Positions 14,965 through 23,158 of a stretch of 42,663 nucleotides of DNA are shown here, piece after piece. The stretch is taken from positions 1 through 42,663 of IMG/VR virus record IMGVR_UViG_3300011432_000028. One strand, written 5' to 3'. A program made the translations under genes and the position numbers. The DNA is from a virus. The stretch's first letter is position 1. Every line of letters starts with the position of its first letter. A model generated the notes under the pieces. It searched no databases. It worked only from the letters and a program-made list of their open reading frames with translations, and was not told the origin of the DNA.

Positions 14965-15156
14965 ATGGAAGTAATTGAACTATCCGAAGAAGCAGAAAAA
15001 GTTATTGATTGGAAGAAAGAATGGTTGCGTGCAGCAGGCTATACCAAGCGTAATGCATCCTTGATTGCTAGTTCATCGGAAATCGACTATCGCCTTGCTT
15101 GTGATATGCTAAGACAGTCTAAAGATCAGGAACTATGTATGAGGATTCTATTCTGA
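14965..15156 (+). CDS. Small helical protein directly before the terminase
   Basis: This gene encodes 63 residues. The ATG at 14965 has AGAGG 9 bases upstream; an ATG at 14956 would have its ribosome site too close. It is all helical, and YTKRNASLIASSSEIDYRLA looks like a small helix-turn-helix. It ends where the large terminase begins (TGA then ATG). By position it could be a short small-terminase-like DNA binder, though at 63 residues it is shorter than usual. That role is inference. Confidence 0.55.
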   Translation: MEVIELSEEAEKVIDWKKEWLRAAGYTKRNASLIASSSEIDYRLACDMLRQSKDQELCMRILF

Positions 15157-16590
15157 ATGATCGATCTAGAACGCAAACAATTTATCTTCAATCAGATCGG
15201 CTATAAGCCGCACTCGCCTGATCAACAGGCGATTCATGATGCCCAGGAACGATTCAAGATTCTTGCTTGTGGTCGTCGTTATGGTAAGACTACATTTGGC
15301 GCTAACGAGATGACTGCTGCGATCTGCGATCCTACTGAGGTTGGTATCTACTGGATCGTTGGGCCTAACTATGTACAGGGTGAGAAAGAGTTTCGTATCG
15401 TCTATAACAACGTAATGAATAAGTTGCGTCTACCAGGGATTAAGAAGCAGTACAACATCCCACAGGGACTCATGCGTATGGAGATGCCGTGGGGAACAGT
15501 TCTTGAGGTTAAATCGGCAGAGCGACAAGAAGGATTGCTTGGTGAGGGCTTGTCAGGCGTGATCATGGCAGAGGCAGCACGTCACTCCTCAGTTACGTGG
15601 CAGCAATACGTTCGTCCTGCTCTGTCGGACAAGCGTAGTGCTACGGGTGACAGAGGATGGGCGATCTTCACGTCTACTCCACGTGGATACAACTGGTTCC
15701 AGGGGTTGTTTATGCTTGGTCAAGTTAACCCTCTATACAAGTCGTGGAGACTCCCGAGTTGGGACAATCCAATTGCTTACCCACTCGGTAGACAAGACCC
15801 CGAGATTCTTGAAATGGAAGCACAAGTGTCTCCTCAGTTCTTCAAGCAGGAGATCGCTGCTGAATTTACTGCTTTCACTGGTAAGATTTACGATGAATTC
15901 GATATGAATGTCCATGTCAAGAACATTGAATACAATCCTCTCTGGTCGAACTATTGGGCATTCGACTATGGATGGGCAAATGCTTTCGTCTGTCTCGATA
16001 TCATGGTCGATCCAGAAGACAATGTATACGTTTGGCGGGAGTATCAAAAGCGTCATCTATCTTCCTGGGATCATGGACACGTCCTACAGAATCCTGATCG
16101 CTATGCCTCACAGCATGGCGTTGATCGGAAGAACCCGCATGATTTTCATGTGGACGGAATGTTTGGCGATCCTCGCGGTGGTGATTCCCGTTACACTCTT
16201 GAGCTAGTGCTAGGACAGATTTACTCGGATGAACCGAAAGACGAAGATACCAATTCATCTTGGGGTATTGGGATTGAATTTGTCAAACGTTGGATGCGAG
16301 TTCAAACCAATGGCAAGCCCAAATTGTTTATTGATCCTTCTTGCACAGAGTTGATTCGACAACTTGAGCAGCTTCGTGCACCTGATGAGAAAGAGGGTAT
16401 TAACTCCAAAGAAGGACAACATAAGCATGATGACCACGGCCCTGATGCTCTGCGTTATTTCTTTGCACAGTATTATGGACTCGGCTACGGTTCGTCCCTG
16501 AGCGATATCTATGCTCCCTCTCAGCAACGGTCTGAGGCCGCGACATTTTTCCAGTCTCAAACCAACCTAGCTAGATACGAAAGGTTTTAA
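15157..16590 (+). CDS. terL: Terminase large subunit
   Basis: This gene encodes 477 residues: the ATPase-nuclease that drives DNA into the prohead and cuts it. Walker A is CGRRYGKTT (38-46). The Walker B strand is SGVIMAEA (133-140), in which the residue before the catalytic Glu is Ala, not the usual Asp. The coupling motif is FTSTPRG. The RNase H-like nuclease follows, with candidate metal-binding acids in WAFDYGWAN, DGMFGDPRGGD and HDDHGPDALRYF. Length is normal for the family. The stop overlaps the portal ATG by one base, so packaging genes are coupled. Confidence 0.95.
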   Translation: MIDLERKQFIFNQIGYKPHSPDQQAIHDAQERFKILACGRRYGKTTFGANEMTAAICDPTEVGIYWIVGPNYVQGEKEFRIVYNNVMNKLRLPGIKKQYNIPQGLMRMEMPWGTVLEVKSAERQEGLLGEGLSGVIMAEAARHSSVTWQQYVRPALSDKRSATGDRGWAIFTSTPRGYNWFQGLFMLGQVNPLYKSWRLPSWDNPIAYPLGRQDPEILEMEAQVSPQFFKQEIAAEFTAFTGKIYDEFDMNVHVKNIEYNPLWSNYWAFDYGWANAFVCLDIMVDPEDNVYVWREYQKRHLSSWDHGHVLQNPDRYASQHGVDRKNPHDFHVDGMFGDPRGGDSRYTLELVLGQIYSDEPKDEDTNSSWGIGIEFVKRWMRVQTNGKPKLFIDPSCTELIRQLEQLRAPDEKEGINSKEGQHKHDDHGPDALRYFFAQYYGLGYGSSLSDIYAPSQQRSEAATFFQSQTNLARYERF

Positions 16591-18014
16591 TGGCGAGTTG
16601 GTTCGACAGGTTGATCGGTAAACAACAAGCCACAGATGGTGACCCTAGAAGGGTCGCATCAGGCACCTCTCTTACTACAGGTGGCAAGGGATCACTTAGT
16701 CCCGGTGCTGGTACTATGCAAGAGAAGGGATCGTCACGTGGCGGTCTAGTCCGCGATGTTGTACCTCTTCTCGGTAACCGCTCACAGGCGACGGAAATCT
16801 ATGAAGAGATGGCTAACTCTGATGCTGCGGTTGACGTATCACTCCGAGCCGCAAAGACACCCGTTATGGGTGCTGATTGGTTTGTCGAGCCATTCTCCGA
16901 TAATCCGATCGATCTCGACATCGCGGAGTTCGTTGAGTTCAATCTGCTTAATGGTACAAACGCGCCGTTCCTCCTCATCTTGGAGGATGTGCTGCGAATG
17001 TACGAATTCGGTTTCTCCGTCATAGAGAAGGTCTATGAGGAGCGCGAGTGGTCGCCGAAGCGAACGGGGGCCAACCGACGCAAGTACACAATGCTGCGGA
17101 AGTTGGCACCCCGGCCTACTCCCACCATTAAGGAAATCAAGTACGATAACAACGGTGGGCCGGTTTCGATCATTCAGGGTGCAGTCCAGGCTGACAATAA
17201 GCCTGTTAACGTAGAGATTCCGATTGAGAAACTGATTATCTTCAGCAACAACAAGAAAGGCGGTAACATTGAGGGGAAATCGATTCTCCGTACAGCTTAC
17301 CGTCATTGGTTCTTCAAGTCGAACCTGTACAACATCGACGGTATCCAAAAGGAACGTCATGGTATGGGGTTCCCGACAATTCAGCTTAAGCCTGGATACA
17401 AGACAACTGACAAGGATGCGGCGTTTGAGCTAGTCCGGAACATTCGCACTAACGAGCATGGTGGCGCAGTGTTGCCTCCGAATTGGGAGCTTAAGTTCCT
17501 TGAGCTACCGGGGCAGCCCGTGAACGTGATGCAGTCCATCGAGCATCATAATGGTGGAATTATGCTCAATACCATGAGCCAGTTCATGATGCTAGGACTA
17601 GAAGGCACAGGTGGAGGCAGAGCTACCTCTGGCGCACATCAGGATATGTTCAACAAGTCCTTGCGCTACGTAGCTAACCTTATCGCAGATGACTTCAATC
17701 TCTACTGCATCCCGTATCTCGTCGGCTATAACTTTGACACTGACCACTTCCCGCGCTTGCGGGTTAGGAACATTGGTGAGACTAAAGACTTGCAGCAGTG
17801 GGCATCGGCAATCTCCAATCTGTTTGCTCAGAGTGGTATTACACCCGACTTTGAGACTGAGCAGTGGATTCGTACTGTTATCGACGCACCACTTAAGCGA
17901 GGTACTGTGCAGACTCCAATCATCCTACCGCCCGGTGTTAAAGACTCGCGTGGTGACGTGACTGCACAGAACGACGGTAACTCAGGTGCCGCTACAGATA
18001 ATGCGGAGGGTTAA
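16590..18014 (+). CDS. Portal protein (DUF935 / Mu gp29-like)
   Basis: This gene encodes 474 residues: the dodecameric channel at the head vertex through which DNA enters. The N-terminal 50 residues are flexible and Gly/Ser-rich. The core begins with EEMANSDAAVDVSLRAAKTP and then VMGADWFVEPFSDNP, characteristic of the DUF935 portal family first known from Mu-like phages. The IPIEKLIIFSNN segment and the central long helices follow. The C-terminal tail is acidic and disordered. It lies between terminase and protease, as expected. The ribosome site of the next gene is inside its last codons. Confidence 0.9.
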   Translation: MASWFDRLIGKQQATDGDPRRVASGTSLTTGGKGSLSPGAGTMQEKGSSRGGLVRDVVPLLGNRSQATEIYEEMANSDAAVDVSLRAAKTPVMGADWFVEPFSDNPIDLDIAEFVEFNLLNGTNAPFLLILEDVLRMYEFGFSVIEKVYEEREWSPKRTGANRRKYTMLRKLAPRPTPTIKEIKYDNNGGPVSIIQGAVQADNKPVNVEIPIEKLIIFSNNKKGGNIEGKSILRTAYRHWFFKSNLYNIDGIQKERHGMGFPTIQLKPGYKTTDKDAAFELVRNIRTNEHGGAVLPPNWELKFLELPGQPVNVMQSIEHHNGGIMLNTMSQFMMLGLEGTGGGRATSGAHQDMFNKSLRYVANLIADDFNLYCIPYLVGYNFDTDHFPRLRVRNIGETKDLQQWASAISNLFAQSGITPDFETEQWIRTVIDAPLKRGTVQTPIILPPGVKDSRGDVTAQNDGNSGAATDNAEG

Positions 18015-18015
18015 T

Positions 18016-19674
18016 GTGAAGGACTACGCACAGATCATCGGTAAGATGACTTCAGCACCTTGGATGATTACTCCCGAGGCGCTAAAGATGATCCTTGAGA
18101 TCATGGAATCTCATATGTCGGGTACTTTGACGCAGGATGAGATCAATCGACGTATGAGTCAGGTTGAACCCCGTGCTACTAAGAATCAAGGTGCATTGGG
18201 AGTCTTGTCGCTCAGTGGGCCTATCTTCCCGAAGGCTAATCTCATGACGGAGATGAGCGGTGCTACATCAATTGAGCAATTCCGTTCAGACTTCCGTGGG
18301 ATGCTCGCTGACGATAACATCTCGTCCATTCTGCTGGATGTGGATAGTCCCGGTGGATTGTCAGAGCAGATTCCCGAAATGGCTGCGGAGATTTATGATG
18401 CACGTGGCACCAAGCCTATCTATGCAATTGCCAATGCCGCTGCTAACTCTGCCGCCTACTACATCGCTTCACAGGCGGACAAGATGTTCTCTACTCCGTC
18501 AGGACAGTTGGGTTCTATCGGTACGTATAACGTGCATACCGATGATTCTAAGAAAGCCGAGATGGAGGGAATCAAGCGCACAGTTATTAGTGCCGGACGC
18601 TTCAAGGCCGTTGGTGAGCAACCACTAACCGAAGATGGAAGACAGTATCTCCAAGGTCACATTAATTCGGTTAACGATGATTTTATTGCTGATGTTGCCA
18701 GAGGCCGTGGAGTAGAGTCCGATGTAGTTCGTCGTAACTACGGAGAAGGTGGGATCGTCACACCACGTCAGGCTCTTGAGTCCGGCATGATCGACGGCAT
18801 TGCAACGTTCGATGAAGTTGTACAATCTATGACGCAAGGAGGTTCTATCGCTCCCACTGTCAGTGTTACAGCTGGTGGCAGTCTGAATATCGTGAATACG
18901 TCGCATACCAATGTTAGGCAGTCATACGACGCTGACAAGGAACACTCTGAACCCGGCACAGGACTTGGTGGTGAGCCTGAGCCGAGAGAGCCGCCCGAGA
19001 CGGGTGACAAAGCGATAGAGGGAGGATGGAGACGTGATCCACCGCCAATTGCCTACGAGGAGGTTGAGGAAATGAATAGAGAGCTTCTAGTAGCTCTTGC
19101 AGGTCGTCTAGGTATCGAGTTTGACGATGATACCAGTGACGAAGATTTGAGTGAACTTGTCACCACTAGGGTTGACGAGATCATTGTCCCACTGAACGAA
19201 GCGGCTGATGATGTTCATCAGATGCAAGAGTTCGCAGAGAAGTATCCTGATCAGGCCAAGAAGCTTGCGAAGTTGGAGCTTAGAGATCGGGAGAACGAGG
19301 CTCGTCAGTTTGCTGAGTCATTCGGTCAGTTTGCCGATGATTCAAAGAAGGGCTTTTCCAACGTTGTTCGTACCAAGATCGAAGATGCTCATCTTAAGAT
19401 TGCAGAGCGTCGTATGAGCCATGAAGACCTGAGTGAACTACTTACTGCGGCTTCAGCCAAGGATGGCGTCGTTCAGTATGGTGAGACTGGTTCGGCTCGT
19501 ACTGAAGATGGTAAGGAAACGGTGCGTGCAGGTGCAACGCCGCAGGAAGTGCGTCAGCAGATGGCAGAGCTAGTTAGAACTGCTATGACGGAAGACGAGT
19601 TGGATCGTAAGGCCGCACTCAAGCATGTTGCGGCGCAGAATCCTGAGTTGTTCAAAGCTTATATCGAGTCCTAG
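18016..19674 (+). CDS. Head maturation protease (S49 family) fused to scaffold
   Basis: This gene encodes 552 residues from a GTG with GGAGGG upstream. Residues about 55-280 are an S49/SppA-type serine peptidase: SSILLDVDSPGG, then AAANSAAYY with the likely nucleophile Ser145, SGQLGSIGTY, and a candidate general base Lys197 in GRFKAVGEQ, about 50 residues on as in this family. Residues 281-350 are an acidic, Pro-rich linker. Residues 353-552 are a charged, helical scaffold-like domain that can also be made alone (see 19072). The protease would process the scaffold and perhaps the capsid protein during head maturation. Confidence 0.9.
   Translation: MKDYAQIIGKMTSAPWMITPEALKMILEIMESHMSGTLTQDEINRRMSQVEPRATKNQGALGVLSLSGPIFPKANLMTEMSGATSIEQFRSDFRGMLADDNISSILLDVDSPGGLSEQIPEMAAEIYDARGTKPIYAIANAAANSAAYYIASQADKMFSTPSGQLGSIGTYNVHTDDSKKAEMEGIKRTVISAGRFKAVGEQPLTEDGRQYLQGHINSVNDDFIADVARGRGVESDVVRRNYGEGGIVTPRQALESGMIDGIATFDEVVQSMTQGGSIAPTVSVTAGGSLNIVNTSHTNVRQSYDADKEHSEPGTGLGGEPEPREPPETGDKAIEGGWRRDPPPIAYEEVEEMNRELLVALAGRLGIEFDDDTSDEDLSELVTTRVDEIIVPLNEAADDVHQMQEFAEKYPDQAKKLAKLELRDRENEARQFAESFGQFADDSKKGFSNVVRTKIEDAHLKIAERRMSHEDLSELLTAASAKDGVVQYGETGSARTEDGKETVRAGATPQEVRQQMAELVRTAMTEDELDRKAALKHVAAQNPELFKAYIES
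19072..19674 (+). CDS. Nested scaffolding protein (internal start)
   Basis: An ATG at 19072 lies in frame with the protease (codon 353) and is preceded by GAGGAGG, one of the strongest ribosome sites in the window, 8 bases away. It would give a separate 200-residue protein, acidic and coiled-coil-like (DVHQMQEFAEKYPDQAKKLA), as expected of a scaffold. Nested protease/scaffold genes are established in lambda (C/Nu3) and Mu (I/Z). The nested start is seen in the sequence; its use is inferred. Confidence 0.75.
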   Translation: MNRELLVALAGRLGIEFDDDTSDEDLSELVTTRVDEIIVPLNEAADDVHQMQEFAEKYPDQAKKLAKLELRDRENEARQFAESFGQFADDSKKGFSNVVRTKIEDAHLKIAERRMSHEDLSELLTAASAKDGVVQYGETGSARTEDGKETVRAGATPQEVRQQMAELVRTAMTEDELDRKAALKHVAAQNPELFKAYIES

Positions 19675-19689
19675 AAGGGAGGAGAATAG

Positions 19690-20079
19690 ATGCCACCTAG
19701 TGCGACAAGGAACTACATTCAGGATAAGGGTTATACCGCTGCGGCAGCGTTGACGAAGTTTCGCGCTGTAAAGTTCTCGGCTGCGGAAACCGTTACTCCT
19801 GTTACTGCGAAGACGGATGTAATCGCTGGCGTTGTACAGCATGATGTGACTGCCGGTGAGATTCTAAAGGGTAAGGGAGCATCAATCGCTGTTGAAGGCG
19901 ATACGCTCATGGAGTGCGATGCTGCTTGTACGATTGGTGTCATGGCTGGACTCAATGCGAACGGTACTGTGCACAATGCAGTTGCCGCTGACCGTGTTAT
20001 CGGTCATTTCGTTGAGGGTACTGGTGCAGCCGGTGAGTACGCGCGTGTCCATTTGATTCCTAACGGTGCGATCCTCTAG
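19690..20079 (+). CDS. Capsid decoration-like protein
   Basis: This gene encodes 129 residues and follows GGGAGGAG. It is small, Ala/Gly/Val-rich and all beta, with the pattern FRAVKFSAAETVTPVTAKTD and GVVQHDVTAGE, then a CTIGVMAGLNANGTV and AGEYARVHLIP ending. This resembles the DUF2190 / head-decoration type often encoded just before the major capsid gene. It probably trimerises on the capsid surface. Position between protease-scaffold and capsid gene supports this. Confidence 0.75.
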   Translation: MPPSATRNYIQDKGYTAAAALTKFRAVKFSAAETVTPVTAKTDVIAGVVQHDVTAGEILKGKGASIAVEGDTLMECDAACTIGVMAGLNANGTVHNAVAADRVIGHFVEGTGAAGEYARVHLIPNGAIL

Positions 20080-20098
20080 AAAGGCGGTGAGATAAACT

Positions 20099-21109
20099 AT
20101 GATGTATGATCCCGGTACTCTGTACTCCGATCCGATTCTCACCGACTTTTCGGTAGGATATCAACCACCTGGCTATGTCGGACTGCGGCTCTTTCCGCAG
20201 GCCGCAGTAGGAACACAGTCAGGTCGTTACCGTGTCTTCGGTAGAGAGAGGCGCGTCAGGTTCTATTCACGTCGTGAGCCTGGTACGGTCGCCAATGAAG
20301 TGCGCGGTGGGCGTTGGAGTGAAGATACGTTCAAGACCGTCGAGCATTCGTTGCAGGCTGCGGTTGCGGACGAAGAGAGGCAGCAGCTTAACTCTCTTGG
20401 TGGACTTGCTAACGCTACCTTTGGTGGCGCATTGCAGATCAACCCTGAAGAGGATGCTACTGAACTGTGTGTGAGTTCACTCTCGCTTGAGCATGAAATC
20501 GCTGTGGCAGCACTTGCACGTAACACAGCGACCTATCCGGTCGGCAATACGATTACGCTGGCAGCGGCGGATCAGTGGGATAACTACGCAGGCGCAACGT
20601 CCAACCCACTTGAGATTTTCCGTGCAGCAGTCAACAAGATCATTTCGCTAACTGGCTTCGCTCCTAACGTGTGCATCATGGGCGGACAGGGCTTCGGATG
20701 GCTTGAAAACCATCCTGACCTTGTTGCTCGCTTTACGAACTTCGCGCTTACGGCCCCCGGTGCATTCCAGGCACTTACGGGCTTTGAGGGCGAGTTCGTT
20801 CGCATCGGCGTGCTGTCTGATCTCTACAATGACAACGATATTCAGGAAGCAACTGAATCCCTCGTGTCTGCGTGGGGTAAGGATGTCATTCTCGCCTATG
20901 TGAATCCGACGCTTGAACTGAACGATCTTTCGTTCGGTAAGACGTTCGCGCAAATCTATCCCGATGGTACTACTCGTCCTACGGATAGATGGCGTGAAGA
21001 GGGCCGCAAGTCTGATCTGGTTAGAACGTCGTGGAAGTGGGATATCAAGGTTACATTCTCGTCCGCTGGCTATCTGATCAAGGACGCTTTCGGCGCAACG
21101 GCCTGGTAA
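20099..21109 (+). CDS. Major capsid protein
   Basis: This gene encodes 336 residues. It forms the icosahedral shell, very likely with the HK97 fold. The opening (DPILTDFSVGYQPPGYVGLR, then LFPQAAVGTQSGRYRVFGRE) matches a common family of phage capsid proteins in which an N-arm is followed by an E-loop with basic and aromatic residues. The C-terminal TSWKWDIKVTF strand is typical of the family. No long N-terminal delta domain is present, in keeping with a separate scaffold. It sits after the decoration gene and before connectors. Confidence 0.88.
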   Translation: MMYDPGTLYSDPILTDFSVGYQPPGYVGLRLFPQAAVGTQSGRYRVFGRERRVRFYSRREPGTVANEVRGGRWSEDTFKTVEHSLQAAVADEERQQLNSLGGLANATFGGALQINPEEDATELCVSSLSLEHEIAVAALARNTATYPVGNTITLAAADQWDNYAGATSNPLEIFRAAVNKIISLTGFAPNVCIMGGQGFGWLENHPDLVARFTNFALTAPGAFQALTGFEGEFVRIGVLSDLYNDNDIQEATESLVSAWGKDVILAYVNPTLELNDLSFGKTFAQIYPDGTTRPTDRWREEGRKSDLVRTSWKWDIKVTFSSAGYLIKDAFGATAW

Positions 21110-21124
21110 GAGGAGAGATTACTT

Positions 21125-21481
21125 ATGGCTAAGTTCTATGCATGGTCCGATATCTACAATGGTGGTGAATCAAAGGAAGGACGTGATGGTCGCAAGATTA
21201 TCATGAGTCGTAACGTCACCGAAGCTGGTTCGGAAGTTACTCAGGCGAAACTCGGCCTGAATAAAGAGCAATGGGATGGACTGATCGCTAACGGGTCAGT
21301 CCGTTCCTATCCACTCCCCAAGGATATTCGCTTTGGTGAGTCGCCTGCTGATGCGGTGGTCAGGAAACTTACTCAAGGTCAGGGTGAGGTTGACCCGAAT
21401 ATGCTTATGGAGATGGCACTGTCTCATGTACCTGAAGGTGGAGGCCCTGACGAAGACGATGATGTTCCGGTAGGTGCATAA
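21125..21481 (+). CDS. Head-assembly hypothetical protein
   Basis: This gene encodes 118 residues and follows GAGGAGAG. The N-terminal part has a small beta pattern (KFYAWSDIYNGG, KIIMSRNVTEAGSEVT); the C-terminal third is acidic and disordered (PDEDDDVPVGA). Genes in this place often encode minor head proteins, but I cannot assign the family. Confidence 0.65.
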   Translation: MAKFYAWSDIYNGGESKEGRDGRKIIMSRNVTEAGSEVTQAKLGLNKEQWDGLIANGSVRSYPLPKDIRFGESPADAVVRKLTQGQGEVDPNMLMEMALSHVPEGGGPDEDDDVPVGA

Positions 21482-21483
21482 CA

Positions 21484-21918
21484 GTGCCACTTGTCGATGA
21501 TGCAGATGTGCAAATTCATCTGCCAGTTGACAAACTAAAAGTCGAGGAAATCCCTGACGATTTGATCAAGGCAAAGGAAGACGCCGATCGGATCGTCAGG
21601 GGTTACCTCGCAGGTGTAGTTGCATCGGCTGTGCTGGGTACCTGGGTTATACCCGCAACTACGCCTACTATCATTAGGGCAATAGCGGGACGATTTACGG
21701 CAGCACTTATCTACCGTACCCGCTACTCAGAAAACTCACTCAACGACCCTGAGTTCGCGCAGAACAAGTACAATGAAGCAATGGCTATGCTGAATAAGAT
21801 CATCTCGGGTGAGCTAGTGATTGATGGCGTTGATCCAGGCACAGACTTCGACAACACGTGGTTTGAGCCTAATGCTAACTCCATCGATCCTATCTTTACG
21901 ATGGTGTCTCAGTTCTAA
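21484..21918 (+). CDS. Head-tail connector protein
   Basis: This gene encodes 144 residues from a GTG two bases after the previous stop. It is mostly helical: DLIKAKEDADRIVRGYLAGV, then TPTIIRAIAGRFTAALIYRT, then a helix with YNEAMAMLNKIISGEL. This is the layout of gp6/DUF1320-like adaptor proteins that bind beneath the portal. It overlaps the next ATG by one base. Confidence 0.75.
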   Translation: MPLVDDADVQIHLPVDKLKVEEIPDDLIKAKEDADRIVRGYLAGVVASAVLGTWVIPATTPTIIRAIAGRFTAALIYRTRYSENSLNDPEFAQNKYNEAMAMLNKIISGELVIDGVDPGTDFDNTWFEPNANSIDPIFTMVSQF

Positions 21919-22475
21919 TGCCCGGAACAATCACCTTCAATTGGAATCCTCGTCCAGAGGTCTTCGCTCGGCGATTCTTTGCTGTCGCGGAGTCTCTGGA
22001 CAACCGTGTCCTACCTCTTACTGCCGCCAGTGAGATGATGCAGGAAGATATCCGTGAGAGGTTTGAGACGGAGACTGATCCTCAAGGTCGTATGTGGCAG
22101 GAGTGGTCGGATAGTTACTGGCCCGTTGCGGAGGCATATCCGAACGAAGGCGTGCTTACCCAGTCAGGTGCCCTGAAGGATGCAGCTAGCTCGTCGGAAG
22201 CAACAGTGATCACGAAGGATGCTGTTTTCTACAAGACACAGATGTTGCCTCACTATGGTCTTGCTCATGATCAAGGTGATGAGAATCTTCCACAGCGTGA
22301 ATTCCTCGGTATGTCCGATGAAGGTGCTATGAAGATCATGGGCGTGTTTAGTGAATGGTTTGATCGCTCGATTGATCTGTATGTTACAAGTGCTGGTAGG
22401 GTCGGAATGCGTCACTCCATTCAAGGTGAGGGTGGATTTGTTTCAAGGTCATCTGTTGGCAAACTACCACTTTAA
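21918..22475 (+). CDS. Virion morphogenesis / tail completion protein (Mu gpG-like)
   Basis: This gene encodes 185 residues. It carries the hallmarks of the phage virion morphogenesis family (PF05069 type): helices near the start, a GRMWQEWSDSYWP segment, an LTQSGALKDA strand pair and LPQREFLGMSDEG near residue 130. Proteins of this family act at the head-tail joint or tail completion. With the DUF935 portal it gives the head block a Mu-like flavour. It is coupled to both neighbours by 1-base overlaps. Confidence 0.8.
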   Translation: MPGTITFNWNPRPEVFARRFFAVAESLDNRVLPLTAASEMMQEDIRERFETETDPQGRMWQEWSDSYWPVAEAYPNEGVLTQSGALKDAASSSEATVITKDAVFYKTQMLPHYGLAHDQGDENLPQREFLGMSDEGAMKIMGVFSEWFDRSIDLYVTSAGRVGMRHSIQGEGGFVSRSSVGKLPL

Positions 22476-22930
22476 TGGCACAGGACTACTATGATATTCT
22501 ACAGCCATTCGACTACCTCGTTGATCTACTCGACGATAACAAGGCTACTCTCGGTTTGGCATATATCGCAAAGCATGACGAAGACCTCATGCCACAATTC
22601 CCCGCTGTGCTGGTTCAGACGGATAACACGGTTAGGGAATATCATGCTAACCGACAATTCCGTGTACGGTTCTATCTCGACCTGTGGGTGTTCCACGCGG
22701 ATATGACGGTTGGTGCAGCTACTCGATCCCGCAAAGACATCGAATTGGCAACTGCGATCAGGAAACTCATCCACACAAAGTCAGACATGGATGGGCATAT
22801 CATACAAAGTTTCGTGGATGGAGAGTTTCCGGGTGTTACTGCCAGAATCATTGGAGGTAACAGTTCAATTATCGTAACCACAAGATTGACTTGGCAAGGT
22901 CAGAATCGCGTCCAATTCGAGGAGTCTTAA
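22475..22930 (+). CDS. Tail terminator-like protein
   Basis: This gene encodes 151 residues. The order is an N-terminal helix (DYLVDLLDDNKATLGLAYIA), beta strands with FPAVLVQTDN and FRVRFYLDLWVFH, a helix with SRKDIELATAIRKLIHTK, and a final strand SIIVTTRLTWQGQNR. This alpha-beta build and length suit tail terminator proteins (gpU-like), which end tail growth and join it to the head. Position before the tail tube gene agrees. It overlaps the preceding stop (TAATG). Confidence 0.65.
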   Translation: MAQDYYDILQPFDYLVDLLDDNKATLGLAYIAKHDEDLMPQFPAVLVQTDNTVREYHANRQFRVRFYLDLWVFHADMTVGAATRSRKDIELATAIRKLIHTKSDMDGHIIQSFVDGEFPGVTARIIGGNSSIIVTTRLTWQGQNRVQFEES

Positions 22931-22941
22931 GGGAGGATCAA

Positions 22942-23157
22942 ATGGCTCTAAAGCTAGAAGTGGATCATCCAAACTTTCCAAAGGATATGGAATTCGATCT
23001 GGATGGTATTGGTGCAAAGAATGGTAGCTCTGTCACCGTCACAGAGGAGATGGAACGAGCTTTTCTAGCAAAGAATGGTAAGACAATCAAGGAGATTTAC
23101 GGTCACAGTAAGATCGTCAAAGTCTCTGGAACTAGTGAGTTGAAGGAGGTGAAGTAA
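22942..23157 (+). CDS. Small tail-region hypothetical protein
   Basis: This gene encodes 71 residues. The ATG at 22942 follows GGGAGG; an upstream in-frame TTG would overlap the preceding gene and lacks a ribosome site. The centre (SVTVTEEMERAFLAKNGKTI) looks like the short alpha-beta proteins found before the major tail protein in many siphoviruses. Its end holds the strong AAGGAGG site used by the tail tube gene. Confidence 0.6.
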   Translation: MALKLEVDHPNFPKDMEFDLDGIGAKNGSSVTVTEEMERAFLAKNGKTIKEIYGHSKIVKVSGTSELKEVK

Positions 23158-23158
23158 C

